A model generated the notes under the pieces. It made no database searches. It was not told the DNA's origin and saw nothing but the letters and a program-made list of their open reading frames with translations. A DNA stretch of 59,660 nt from Anaerolineae bacterium (lineage in GTDB: Bacteria > Chloroflexota > Anaerolineae > Promineifilales > Promineifilaceae). Numbering within the stretch: the first letter of the stretch is position 1; each line of letters starts with the position of its first letter. A program made the translations under genes and the position numbers. Positions 45,885 to 54,013 of the stretch are shown in pieces. The stretch is taken from positions 1-59,660 of the forward strand of contig JAHBVI010000034.1 of NCBI GenBank assembly GCA_019637635.1. The letters run 5' to 3'.

Positions 45885-47105
45885 TCACAGCCCTGTAACC
45901 GGCAACCGTTCCAACCCGCGAAACAACACGCCGGGCCGCCAGACCAGTTCATCGGGAGGTGCGGCCAACTGTATACCCGGGAAGCGGGTAAACAAGGTTT
46001 GCAGCCCAATCTGCCCTTCCAGGCGGGCCAACGGCGCGCCCAGGCAGTAATGGATGCCATGCCCGAAGGCCAGATGTTTGTTATCGGCGCGGGCCAGGTC
46101 TGGCTCATCAGGATTGGCAAATTGGGCGGGATCCCGGTTGGCCGAGGCCAGAGAAACGCGCACCACGTCACCGCGCCGCATCCGGTGCCCTTTGAAGGTG
46201 AAATCGGCCCGCACCCAACGGGTGGTGGAGGTTTCCACGGGGCCATCGTAGCGCAGCAGTTCTTCTACGGCCGTATGCCATACGGCCGTCGCCCGTCCCC
46301 CTTCATTCGCCCTCAACCATGCCAACTGCGCCGGATGCAGCAACAGCGCCAGCGCCCCATTGCCGATCAGATTCACCGTCGTCTCGTGCCCCGTCACCAG
46401 CAGTAGCGCCACCATGCTGGAAAGTTCCGCCTGGCTCAACCGGTCGCCCGCTTCCATGCGCGCCTGCACCAGCGCCGTCACCAGATCATCCTGCGGCTGG
46501 CGGGAACGGTTGGCAAACATCTGCTCCAAATACGCTACCAATGCCCGCATCTTCTGTTTGCGCAGCCGTTGGCCCAGGCCGCGCCCGCCGGGAGAGATGA
46601 TCGCCTGCGACCAGTCAGCCACATCTGCCTGGTCGGCCGGCGGGATGCCCAACATCTCCGAGATGACCATCAGCGGCAGCGGCAGGGCATAATCGGCAAT
46701 CAACTCCAAAGCCCCGGCAGCGGCGGCCTTGTCCAACAGGTCATCGGCCGCCGCCTGGATGCGCGGCGCGGCCTGCTCCACGCGGCGTGGCGTAAACGCC
46801 TGGCTTACCAGCGCCCGCAGCCGGGTATGGTCGGGCGGGTCGGCAAAGAGCATATTCTGGTTAATCAATTGATGGAGCGTAGGGCGAGCAGGTGCAGCCG
46901 GATTGTTTTCCTTTGTATGCCGCACATCCTTCACAAAATGGTCGTTGTCTTTAAGAACAGCCAGCACATCCTTGTAGCGGGTGATGTACCAGGTGGTGAC
47001 GCCACCGGGTGAAACGTGGGCATAGATCGGCGCCTCCTGCCGCATCCGGGCAAAGGTGGGGAAGGGGTCGCGTTTGAAAGCGGGGCTGAAGAGGTCGAAG
47101 GTCAT
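45885..47105 (-). CDS. Cytochrome P450
   Basis: A 406-residue soluble bacterial P450 from ATG 47105 (MTFDLFSPAFKRDPFPTFARM). A longer frame upstream exists only because the heptamer array 47110-47165 happens to be open, so it is rejected. Motifs: I-helix oxygen-binding GHETTVNLIGNG (about 241-252), ExxR in VEELLRYDGP, and the haem-binding loop FGHGIHYCLGAPLAR with Cys at about residue 354. The type is close to the CYP107-like hydroxylases of bacteria. The reaction (mono-oxygenation of a small lipophilic substrate) needs a ferredoxin or reductase that is not encoded nearby. Confidence 0.94.
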   Translation of the reverse strand: MTFDLFSPAFKRDPFPTFARMRQEAPIYAHVSPGGVTTWYITRYKDVLAVLKDNDHFVKDVRHTKENNPAAPARPTLHQLINQNMLFADPPDHTRLRALVSQAFTPRRVEQAAPRIQAAADDLLDKAAAAGALELIADYALPLPLMVISEMLGIPPADQADVADWSQAIISPGGRGLGQRLRKQKMRALVAYLEQMFANRSRQPQDDLVTALVQARMEAGDRLSQAELSSMVALLLVTGHETTVNLIGNGALALLLHPAQLAWLRANEGGRATAVWHTAVEELLRYDGPVETSTTRWVRADFTFKGHRMRRGDVVRVSLASANRDPAQFANPDEPDLARADNKHLAFGHGIHYCLGAPLARLEGQIGLQTLFTRFPGIQLAAPPDELVWRPGVLFRGLERLPVTGL

Positions 47106-47109
47106 GGGT

Positions 47110-47165
47110 CGGTAATCGGTAATCGGTGAACGGTGAACGGTGAACGGTGAACGGTGAACGGTGAG
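47110..47165. repeat. GTGAACG-family array upstream of P450
   Basis: Two GGTAATC words followed by about five GGTGAAC words, directly upstream of the P450 ATG. Between it and SufE (47166-47397) I see no gene. Confidence 0.8.
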
Positions 47166-47397
47166 ATGATCCGCGAAGGACGCGAAGGCGCGCGAACCTT
47201 TCGGGGTCTTTTGGGGCTGTAGATAACACAATTTGGGCGGCAAGGCAATCTATTTACTGGGTAGTGCCAGGCAAGGGGCAAAACCGATCTGGTCAACCCG
47301 TGTCTTTCTACCCCTTGCCTGGCACTGCGGCGGCTGCTATTGGCACACGGCCGTACCCCGTTTACAATTGGGGTATGAACAACCATGAGGTGCAAAA

Positions 47398-47820
47398 ATG
47401 AATGTACTGCCCCTGAGATTACAGGAGATCGTCGAAGATTTTAGCTACTGCGAAGGGCAGGAAAAGCTGGAACTGCTGCTGGAGTATGCCGAAAAACTGC
47501 CGCCCCTACCGGCCTGGCTGCAAGGCAAACAAGGGGAGATGGATCAGGTGCATGAATGTATGACGCCAGTGTTCATCTACCCGGAAAAGCAAGACGGCCG
47601 TCTCCATTTCCACTTCGACATCCCCCCGGAAGCGCCCACCGTGCGCGGGTTTGCCGCCGTGCTGCAAGAGGGGTTGGATGGGAGTACGGTGGATGAGATC
47701 ACGGCCGTGCCTGATATGTTCCACCTGCAAATGGGCTTGCAGCAAGTCCTCTCCGGGCAGCGGCTCAACGGCATTAGCGCCATGCTCAGCCACATCAAAA
47801 CCCTGGCAACAACTGCATAG
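47398..47820 (+). CDS. SufE family sulfur acceptor protein
   Basis: A 140-residue protein of the SufE fold, which takes persulfide sulfur from the cysteine desulfurase SufS and passes it to the SufBCD scaffold for Fe-S cluster assembly. The active Cys lies in VHECMTPVF (residue about 53), in place of the usual GCQSxVW loop. LPAWLQGKQGEMDQV, PTVRGFAAVLQEGLDG and GLQQVLSGQRLNGI are typical. No other suf genes are nearby. ATG 47398 follows GAGGTG. Two hairpins follow the stop. Confidence 0.9.
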   Translation: MNVLPLRLQEIVEDFSYCEGQEKLELLLEYAEKLPPLPAWLQGKQGEMDQVHECMTPVFIYPEKQDGRLHFHFDIPPEAPTVRGFAAVLQEGLDGSTVDEITAVPDMFHLQMGLQQVLSGQRLNGISAMLSHIKTLATTA

Positions 47821-47849
47821 ATTGGTTCAATCTGGGAGATTGAACCAAT
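47821..47849. repeat. Perfect palindrome just after the sufE-like gene
   Basis: 13-base arms (ATTGGTTCAATCT and complement) with loop GGG, starting at the base after the stop codon. Confidence 0.65.
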
Positions 47850-47860
47850 CTTAATGAACG

Positions 47861-47896
47861 AAAACGGCCGTCTGAAAAACAGACGGCCGTTTTTTG
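47861..47896 (+). terminator. Rho-independent terminator built on ACGGCCGT
   Basis: A 14-bp stem (AAAACGGCCGTCTG / CAGACGGCCGTTTT), a 5-base A loop, and a T-run at 47890-47895. Confidence 0.85.
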
Positions 47897-47903
47897 TTGG
47901 TTA

Positions 47904-47932
47904 TTGACTTTTGTGCAGCGATCAATTATTAT
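47904..47932 (+). promoter_or_regulatory. Strong promoter of the ICMT operon
   Basis: TTGACT (-35, 47904-47909), a 17-base spacer, and TATTAT (-10, 47927-47932). The clearest sigma-70 type promoter in the window. Confidence 0.8.
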
Positions 47933-47947
47933 TTAGACATGTCTAAA
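47932..47947. promoter_or_regulatory. Operator palindrome overlapping -10/+1
   Basis: A perfect 16-base palindrome TTTAGACATGTCTAAA touches the -10 box and covers the likely start site, where a repressor would block transcription. The regulator is not encoded nearby. Confidence 0.65.
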
Positions 47948-47982
47948 ATCTTGCGCTTAACACAAAAGCAAGGAGATTAATC

Positions 47983-48699
47983 ATGAACCAGATAACCGTT
48001 CCCGACTCAGAAAAACCTGGGCTGAACAAAGACGGTAAAAAACGCCTGGTCGTCATCGTCGCTTATTTTCTGCTGCTCACCATCATCCTTTTCTTTGCAG
48101 CAGGCACATGGCAGTGGCCGGCGGCCTGGGTATATGCCTTGTTATCGTTTGCCGCCCTTTTAATCGCCGGCATTTGGATGGTGCGCCACCACCCCGGCAT
48201 CATCAACGAACGCGGCCGTAAAGCGGAAGGCACAAAACCGTTCGACAAAGTGTTTACCAGGCTGTATTTACCCTTGCCCTTCTTACTGCCTCTGGTCGCC
48301 GGGTTGGATTACCGCTTCGATTGGACAACCATCCCACTGGCATTGCAGATGATGGGCGCTATCGGCCTGGTACCGGGGTTGATTTTGCCCTATTGGGCCA
48401 TGGCGGTGAATGATTACCTGGCCACGACGGTACGCATCCAAACAGAGCGCGGCCACCAGGTTTGTACCACCGGTCCCTATCGTTATGTGCGCCACCCCAT
48501 GTACGTTGGTTCGATCTTAACCTCAGTGGGCGCGCCGCTGCTGTTGGGGTCGTGGTGGGCGCTGCTGGTGGGACTGTGGGCTACCGGACTGATTGTCTGG
48601 CGCACGGCGCGTGAAGACCAGACGTTGCAGGCTGAATTACCGGGATACTCTGACTACGCGCAGGATGTTCGCTACCGGCTGCTGCTCGGTGTGTGGTAG
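47983..48699 (+). CDS. Isoprenylcysteine carboxyl methyltransferase-like membrane protein
   Basis: A 238-residue protein with five or so membrane helices, of the ICMT/phospholipid methyltransferase group. The C-terminal SAM-binding signature is TTGPYRYVRHPMYVGSIL (about 163-180), followed by WRTAREDQTL and PGYSDYAQDVRYRL, all characteristic. Bacterial members methylate lipids or small molecules in the membrane; the substrate is unknown. AAGGAG before ATG 47983 is strong. The promoter and 16-base operator immediately upstream indicate tight control. A second, frameshifted member of the same family follows 21 bases downstream. Confidence 0.88.
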   Translation: MNQITVPDSEKPGLNKDGKKRLVVIVAYFLLLTIILFFAAGTWQWPAAWVYALLSFAALLIAGIWMVRHHPGIINERGRKAEGTKPFDKVFTRLYLPLPFLLPLVAGLDYRFDWTTIPLALQMMGAIGLVPGLILPYWAMAVNDYLATTVRIQTERGHQVCTTGPYRYVRHPMYVGSILTSVGAPLLLGSWWALLVGLWATGLIVWRTAREDQTLQAELPGYSDYAQDVRYRLLLGVW

Positions 48700-48720
48700 C
48701 AGCCAGACATGGAGATTAAC

Positions 48721-49110
48721 ATGACACTCGAACTTTTTTTCAAGATTGCCCTCTTTATCATTTTCTTTAGCTTCGCTTATGTGATTTCGGCCTATAGCAA
48801 AACGGCTAAAACACGTGATGCTGACAAAACAGCACGGATCAAGGCGCACCATGCGCATGAAGTCCCGCTCCTGCTGAAATTGCGCCAACTATTCGGGATT
48901 CCCTTTTACCTGGGGCTGCTGCTGTGGACGTTTGCGCCGGCGACGATGGCTTGGTCGGCGCTGGCGCTGCCGGTATGGGCGCGCTGGTTGGGGGTAGGCA
49001 TCGGCATTTTTGCGATAATGCTCAATGTCTGGAGCCACCGCACGTTAAGGCAGCAATTGGGCGACGCCTTTGATCCGGTGCTGCGGCTGTTGGAAGCTCG
49101 GCTCTGGTGA
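48721..49110 (+). CDS. ICMT-like methyltransferase, N-terminal fragment (frameshifted gene)
   Basis: A 129-residue ORF with three membrane helices, ending LRLLEARLW then TGA. Up to WSHRTLRQQLGDAF it reads as a normal ICMT-like N-terminus. The catalytic C-terminus continues in another frame from about 49092 (SSALVSSLYAIVRHPIYL) and overlaps this ORF by four bases. A -1 shift near CTGTTGGAA (about 49087-49095) would restore one protein of about 207 residues. It could be a sequencing or assembly error, a recent mutation, or programmed frameshifting. ATG 48721 follows GGAG. Confidence 0.75.
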   Translation: MTLELFFKIALFIIFFSFAYVISAYSKTAKTRDADKTARIKAHHAHEVPLLLKLRQLFGIPFYLGLLLWTFAPATMAWSALALPVWARWLGVGIGIFAIMLNVWSHRTLRQQLGDAFDPVLRLLEARLW

Positions 49111-49343
49111 GCAGCCTGTATGCCATCGTGCGCCACCCCATCTACCTGGCGTTTTTGCTGATGCAAACTGCGGTGCTGCTGCTGACCGCTAATTGGTTCA
49201 TCGGTTTTTGTGGCCTGGCGATCATCATCTCTGTTATCGTCATTCGCATGCCTGAAGAAGAAAAGCTGCTGCTTAACCAGTTTGGCGACGAGTACCACCA
49301 TTACCGCAACCAAACCGGCGGGCTGCTGCCCAAACTACGGTAA
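49107..49343 (+). CDS. ICMT-like methyltransferase, C-terminal fragment (frameshifted gene)
   Basis: A 78-residue frame that could start at GTG 49107 but is best read as the continuation of the previous gene. It carries the SAM-binding signature LYAIVRHPIYLAFLL, one or two helices, and the conserved tail PEEEKLLLNQFGDEYHHYRNQT. Alone it would lack the membrane core of the family. The GTGA overlap with the upstream stop could allow coupled translation if both parts are made separately. Confidence 0.7.
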   Translation: MSSLYAIVRHPIYLAFLLMQTAVLLLTANWFIGFCGLAIIISVIVIRMPEEEKLLLNQFGDEYHHYRNQTGGLLPKLR

Positions 49344-49346
49344 AGA

Positions 49347-49406
49347 AGTAATTGGGTAAATAAGTAATTGGAGGCAATTACCCAATTACTTATTTACCCA
49401 ATTACC
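49347..49406. repeat. GGGTAATT-family inverted array
   Basis: 23-base complementary arms (GTAATTGGGTAAATAAGTAA type) around a short loop, starting a few bases after the stop codon and reaching to just before ATG 49418. Confidence 0.85.
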
Positions 49407-49417
49407 CCAACTTTAAG

Positions 49418-51754
49418 ATGATCTACGAATTTGCCACACTACCTACAGATAAAGTCACGGCCGTCGGCGGCAAAGGCGGCACGTTAGCCAGACTGTTTCA
49501 GGCCGGCTACCCCGTACCCGACGGTTTTGTCATTGCGCCGGAGGCGTTTGTCCATGAATCGCTGCGCGACGATGCCTGGGAAACAGTGCAGCGCCAACTG
49601 ACCGTTTTGCGCAATGGGCATGGCACACCCTTTGCCATTCGCTCTTCTGCCTTCAGCGAAGACTCCGCCCACGCTTCCTTTGCCGGGGAGTTTGAGTCGG
49701 TGCTGGATGTGCAGCACGATGCGGAGATTCGCCACGCCATTCATGCGGTGCGCCAATCCGGGCAGAACGAGCGCGTACAGGCTTATAGCCAGGCGCAAGG
49801 GCTAAACGCCAGCCATCAGGTCGCCGTTGTGGTGCAAAAGATGGTGCCGGCGGAAATGGCCGGGGTGCTGTTTACGGCCGATCCCGTCAGCGGCAGCCAT
49901 GCCCACATGACCGGTAATTTTGTGCGCGGGCTGGGCGATAAGCTGGTCTCCGGCGAAGCGACGCCGGACACATTCACCCTGTCTCGTCCCAAAGGCGCGT
50001 ATGCCGGGCCGCCAGAGATGAAGCGTTACGGCCGTGCCCTGTTCAAACTGGCGCAGCGATTAGAAAACGAGTTACACGGTCCACAGGATATTGAATGGGC
50101 GGTGGCCGACGGGAAAGTGTACCTGCTGCAGGCCCGCCCCATCACCACCATGCAGCCCCACAACCCGGCAACGGGAGAATGGAACGACAGTTTACGCGGC
50201 GATTACTTGTGGACGAACGCCAACTTTGGTGAGGCGGTACCCGATGTGATGACGCCGATGACCTGGTCGCTGCTGCAACTATACGGCCGTGAAGCCTTCA
50301 CCATCCCCTTGCCCGGCCAACATCCCCTGTTTGGCAATATCGGCGGGCGCTTTTACATGAACGCCAGCCTGGCGGCTTCTATGTTTACCGCTTTGGGCTA
50401 CAGTCAGGAGCGCATTGCGGCCCAAATGCGCGAGTTTTTTGGCTATCTACCGGCGGACACGGCCGTACCCCTCATCCCGTTTTCGCGGTGGGCGGTGCTG
50501 CGCGCCCTGCTAAAAAGCGCCCCGGCGGCTATACGCCGGGTACGCCGGGATCGTAAACGGTTGGCGGCGGCGACGGCCGTTATGCCCCAACAAGCGGCTG
50601 AGTTCCAGGCGCGCATTGCCGCCGCGGAAACACCGGCTGATCTGCTGCCGGTGTGGTGGGAACTAGAGGCGGCTTTGCGAGAAGCCTGCCAATTGTTACA
50701 GGCAGGCACGGGTTTGTTTGAGGATCTGGTACGGCCGTTGCGCCAAAAGCTGGTCAAATGGACAGACGAAGAAACGGCCAACACCCTGCTCTCCGGCTTC
50801 AGCCAGGGAAGCGACCAGCTTGCCAGCCTGGGGCCGGTGATCGGCTTGTGGCGGGTGCAGCAGGGGCAGATGGACGAAGCCGCATACTTGCAGCAGTACG
50901 GCCACCGCAGCGCCCACGAATTTGAACTGGCCTGGCCACGCCCCTACGAAGAACCGGACTGGCTGGCACAGCAGCAGGCTAATCTGGCGGCGGTGGATGT
51001 GCCCGCGCTGCTGGCCCGGCAAGAGGCGGGCAAAGCGGCAGCCTGGGCGCGTTTTGCGCAGCAACAGCCGCGCCGCGTCGCTAAAATGCAAACACAACTG
51101 GCTCAGGTAGCGGCAGCCGCCCGCAATCGGGAAGCCATCCGCTCTGAAATAATCCGGCTGGTGGGCGTGGTGCGGCAATTTGCTTTACGCGCCGCTGAGT
51201 TGACCGGATTGGGCGACACAGTGTTTTTCTTGCGGTTGGAGGAGATGGCAGCGGTGTTGGGTGGAGATAGGACGGCCGAAGCCATCGCTTCGACGGCCGT
51301 CACCCACATCCCCATTCGCCAACAAGCCCATGAACGGTTGTCCGCGCTGCCGGTGTATCCGGGGATTATTCACGGCCGTTTTGATCCATACCATTGGCAG
51401 CAAGAAGCAGACCTGACAGGTCTTGGAGACCTGTCAGGTCTAATAACCGGCTTCCCCGGCGCAGCGGGCGTGGTGGAGGGGGTGGTGCGCCGGTTGGATG
51501 CGCCGGAACAAGGCCACCTGCTGCAACCGGGCGAAATCCTGGTAACGGCAACGACGAACATTGGCTGGACGCCCCTTTTCCCCAAAGCGGGCGCCGTCGT
51601 CACCGATGTGGGCGCGCCGCTTTCTCACGCGGCCATTGTCGCCCGCGAATTGGGCATTCCGGCGGTGGTAGGCACAGGGGATGCCACAGCGCGGCTGCAA
51701 ACGGGGGATTGGGTGCGGGTGAATGGGGCGAAGGGGGTAGTCGAGAAACTGTAG
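49418..51754 (+). CDS. PEP synthase-like / PEP-utilising phosphotransferase
   Basis: A 778-residue protein. Residues about 1-250 are the ATP-binding domain of PEP synthase/pyruvate phosphate dikinase (VGGKGGTLARLFQAGYPVPDGFVI, AIRSSAFSED, MVPAEMAGVLFTADPVSG, DIEWAVADGKVYLLQARPI). The middle is a poorly conserved domain. The C-terminal swivelling domain has the phosphorylatable His in GAPLSHAAIVARELGIPAVVG. The PEP/pyruvate barrel of true PEP synthase is absent. This plan matches rifampicin-phosphotransferase-like enzymes, which use ATP to phosphorylate a small molecule through a His intermediate; the substrate is unknown. A 33-bp palindrome (51409-51441) codes part of the linker before the His domain. 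Confidence 0.85.
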   Translation: MIYEFATLPTDKVTAVGGKGGTLARLFQAGYPVPDGFVIAPEAFVHESLRDDAWETVQRQLTVLRNGHGTPFAIRSSAFSEDSAHASFAGEFESVLDVQHDAEIRHAIHAVRQSGQNERVQAYSQAQGLNASHQVAVVVQKMVPAEMAGVLFTADPVSGSHAHMTGNFVRGLGDKLVSGEATPDTFTLSRPKGAYAGPPEMKRYGRALFKLAQRLENELHGPQDIEWAVADGKVYLLQARPITTMQPHNPATGEWNDSLRGDYLWTNANFGEAVPDVMTPMTWSLLQLYGREAFTIPLPGQHPLFGNIGGRFYMNASLAASMFTALGYSQERIAAQMREFFGYLPADTAVPLIPFSRWAVLRALLKSAPAAIRRVRRDRKRLAAATAVMPQQAAEFQARIAAAETPADLLPVWWELEAALREACQLLQAGTGLFEDLVRPLRQKLVKWTDEETANTLLSGFSQGSDQLASLGPVIGLWRVQQGQMDEAAYLQQYGHRSAHEFELAWPRPYEEPDWLAQQQANLAAVDVPALLARQEAGKAAAWARFAQQQPRRVAKMQTQLAQVAAAARNREAIRSEIIRLVGVVRQFALRAAELTGLGDTVFFLRLEEMAAVLGGDRTAEAIASTAVTHIPIRQQAHERLSALPVYPGIIHGRFDPYHWQQEADLTGLGDLSGLITGFPGAAGVVEGVVRRLDAPEQGHLLQPGEILVTATTNIGWTPLFPKAGAVVTDVGAPLSHAAIVARELGIPAVVGTGDATARLQTGDWVRVNGAKGVVEKL
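51409..51441. repeat. 33-bp perfect palindrome in frame in the PEP-synthase-like gene
   Basis: 15-base arms (AGACCTGACAGGTCT and complement) and loop TGG, adding eleven codons (read as ADLTGLGDLSGL) in the linker before the phosphohistidine domain. The same word (GACCTGACAGG) builds the intergenic palindromes at 3145, 9701 and 45126. Confidence 0.9.
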
Positions 51755-51777
51755 GGCGATTTTGAAAATCGCCCTAC
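51751..51777. terminator. Perfect palindrome at the stop codon
   Basis: 13-base arms (GTAGGGCGATTTT and complement) around one base. It includes the TAG stop of the PEP-synthase-like gene. Confidence 0.6.
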
Positions 51778-51819
51778 AACAATTCGCCAGACGCCCCATT
51801 TTTTGGTAAATGTTGGGGC

Positions 51820-52746
51820 ATGAGCATAACCGAACTGAGCGTCAACTTATACCGCAAGACATTGAAGCGTTTTCCACCGGCACATCGGGCAACCCATTGG
51901 CTGATGGGGCATGGCGTTATTCCGTTTTTGGAGCGCAGCCGGGGTTTTGCCACCATGCCGGATGATCCGTTCTGGTTTCGGTTGGAACTGCTGACCCGGC
52001 GGCATGAACGGGAAACGATGGCGGTGCTGGATGGGCTGGTACGGCCGACGATGACCATGCTGGATGTGGGGGCGCACGTGGGTTATTATGCCTGCCGTTA
52101 TGCGCCGGTCATTGGTGATAACGGCCGTATCTTTGCCTTTGAACCCCATCCCCGCACCTTCCAGACGTTGACTCACAATGTACAGAAATTTGCCAACGTG
52201 ACCCCGGTACAGATGGCGTTGGCGGAGGTGGGGGGCACGGCCGTACTGCACGACTATCTCATCATGTCCGCCAGCGGCTCGCTGCATTACGACGAGACCA
52301 TGGTCGCTTTGCAGCAAGCGCACGTGCATGAGGGGGACGTGGCCCCGCGCATCGGCCAGGAATTCCAGCCGCAAACCTTTACCGTGCAAACGATGCCGGG
52401 GGATGCGTTTCTGGCGGAACAGGGGGTCAGCCAGGTGGATGTGATCAAGATGGATATTGAGGGGGCGGAGATTGGCGCGCTGCGTGGGCTGCGCCAGACC
52501 ATTGCCCGGTCGCCTGGGTTGAAGCTGGTGATGGAGTATAACCCGGCGGCGCTGAAGGCGTTTGGGCACGATCCGGCGGCGGCGCTGGCCGAAGTATGCG
52601 CCCTCGGTTTTCAGCAGGTGCAGGTGATTGAGGCGGATGGGGCATTAACGGAATTGACGGGGCGGGAAGCGGTGATCCAGCAGTTGACGACGCAATTAGT
52701 TGACCATATGGGGGTGGTAAATTTGCTGTTTAGTCGTGATGGGTAG
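51820..52746 (+). CDS. FkbM family methyltransferase
   Basis: A 308-residue SAM-dependent methyltransferase of the FkbM type. Motif I is MTMLDVGAHVGYYACRYAPVIG (starting about residue 78), with FAFEPHPRTFQTL marking the ribose-binding acidic strand, and VIKMDIEGAEIGALRG the characteristic FkbM motif. Members O-methylate sugars, lipids or polyketides. There is no membrane span. It stands eight bases before the regulator gene, so the two are probably co-transcribed, though no functional link is obvious. Confidence 0.9.
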   Translation: MSITELSVNLYRKTLKRFPPAHRATHWLMGHGVIPFLERSRGFATMPDDPFWFRLELLTRRHERETMAVLDGLVRPTMTMLDVGAHVGYYACRYAPVIGDNGRIFAFEPHPRTFQTLTHNVQKFANVTPVQMALAEVGGTAVLHDYLIMSASGSLHYDETMVALQQAHVHEGDVAPRIGQEFQPQTFTVQTMPGDAFLAEQGVSQVDVIKMDIEGAEIGALRGLRQTIARSPGLKLVMEYNPAALKAFGHDPAAALAEVCALGFQQVQVIEADGALTELTGREAVIQQLTTQLVDHMGVVNLLFSRDG

Positions 52747-52754
52747 CATAACTA

Positions 52755-53963
52755 ATGACCGAAACGCAAACCTTACCCCCCGATGACTTCATCGAACAGG
52801 TCAAACTGGCGCTGGATCATTTGTATGATTTTGCTTTTTTGCAACGGCTGCCGCTGGCGCAGCAGATAGCCGGGGCGCGGCCCAAAAGCAGCCAACCGGC
52901 CAGCCACCACCTGCGGCGGGAATTGATTACGGCCGTGGAAACCCTCAGCCCCGACACCCGCTCCGGCCAGGATACACCGGATGCCCGCATCTACCATCTG
53001 CTGCACCTGCGCTACATTGAGGGCATTACCGTGCAGGAAGCGGCCAACCGGCTGGGGCTTTCCGCCCGCCAGGCGCACCGCACCCTGCGGCGTGGCGAAG
53101 AAAGCGTGGCCGCCCTCCTCTGGAACCGCCTTCCGCCCACCTCCTCCCTGGCTGCCCCGCCCTCTGCCCAGGCCCTCTCCTCCGTCCAGTCGGAAATGGC
53201 GCATTGGGAGACGCACCTACAACCGACGGACATACGGCCGTTGCTGCACGAAGCGCACACGGCCGTGCAGCCATTGGCGCAATCGGTGGACATGGTGTTT
53301 GTATGGGACCTGCCGGAGATGCCAGTGATTGTGCCTGTGGACACGGCCGTCGCCCGCCAGATTTTCGTCAGCGTTTTCAGCCGCATCCTGAAGGCCGCCC
53401 GTAAGAACAGCCTGCATATCCGCCTGGTCGCGCGAGAAACCCAGACCACGCTGACCATTGCCTATACCCCCCACGACAAAGAGTCGCCGGAGATTGTAGA
53501 TGATGTGTTGGGCCAACTGATAGGGCGATTAGGTTGGGTGGCGCGGCAGGAAGTTGGGGTGGACGGCCGTCGCGCCCTTGTCTTTAACCTGAGCAACAGT
53601 GGCGCTCTCATACTGGTGGTGGATGACAATGAAGGGCTGGTAGAACTGCTCGACCGTTACCTCACCGGCCACGCCTGCCGCGTCGTCACTGCCACCAGCG
53701 GCGCGGCCGGCCTGCAACTGGCACAAGAACTCATCCCCGATGCCCTGATTCTGGACGTGATGATGCCCGGCAAAAGCGGCTGGGAAATTCTGCAAACTTT
53801 ACGCAGCCAGCCCGCCACGGCCACCATCCCCATTATCGTCTGCTCCGTCTTCAACGACCCCGACCTGGCCTACGCCCTGGGCGCCTCCCGCTTCCTGCCC
53901 AAACCCATCAGCCGCGACCGCATCCTGGAAACCCTGCACGAACTGGGCGTGGTGCAAACGTAG
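52755..53963 (+). CDS. Response regulator with N-terminal sigma-region-4-like HTH
   Basis: A 402-residue three-part regulator. Residues about 75-125 contain a helix-turn-helix close to sigma-70 region 4 (HLRYIEGITVQEAANRLGLSARQAHRTLRRGE). The middle (about 160-275) faintly resembles a histidine-kinase ATPase fold (VDTAVARQIFVSVFSRILKAA) but lacks the Asn and Gly boxes. Residues about 285-400 are a receiver domain with the acidic pair in VVDDNEG, phosphoacceptor Asp334 in LILDVMMPG and Lys383 in LPKPI. The receiver at the C-terminus behind an HTH is the reverse of most DNA-binding response regulators. No partner kinase is adjacent. Confidence 0.85.
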   Translation: MTETQTLPPDDFIEQVKLALDHLYDFAFLQRLPLAQQIAGARPKSSQPASHHLRRELITAVETLSPDTRSGQDTPDARIYHLLHLRYIEGITVQEAANRLGLSARQAHRTLRRGEESVAALLWNRLPPTSSLAAPPSAQALSSVQSEMAHWETHLQPTDIRPLLHEAHTAVQPLAQSVDMVFVWDLPEMPVIVPVDTAVARQIFVSVFSRILKAARKNSLHIRLVARETQTTLTIAYTPHDKESPEIVDDVLGQLIGRLGWVARQEVGVDGRRALVFNLSNSGALILVVDDNEGLVELLDRYLTGHACRVVTATSGAAGLQLAQELIPDALILDVMMPGKSGWEILQTLRSQPATATIPIIVCSVFNDPDLAYALGASRFLPKPISRDRILETLHELGVVQT

Positions 53964-53965
53964 TA

Positions 53966-54013
53966 GCGGCTAAGACCCTAAAGGTTTTCTGAAACCTTTA
54001 GGGTCTTAGCCGC
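53966..54013. terminator. 22-bp perfect hairpin between convergent genes
   Basis: Arms 53966-53987 and 53992-54013 (core GACCCTAAAGGTTT) with loop TCTG. It is the same design as the palindrome at 45126 but with four paired positions changed on both arms. It includes the stop codon of the Clp-N gene. Probably a bidirectional terminator. Confidence 0.75.

Noticed and set aside
47244..47400. Mobile element from repeated GGCAAGGGG-like segments near 47269-47330
   Set aside because: Only a short inverted similarity (TGCCAGGCAAGGGG and its complement) without a gene. It may be a hairpin but its position gives no clear role.
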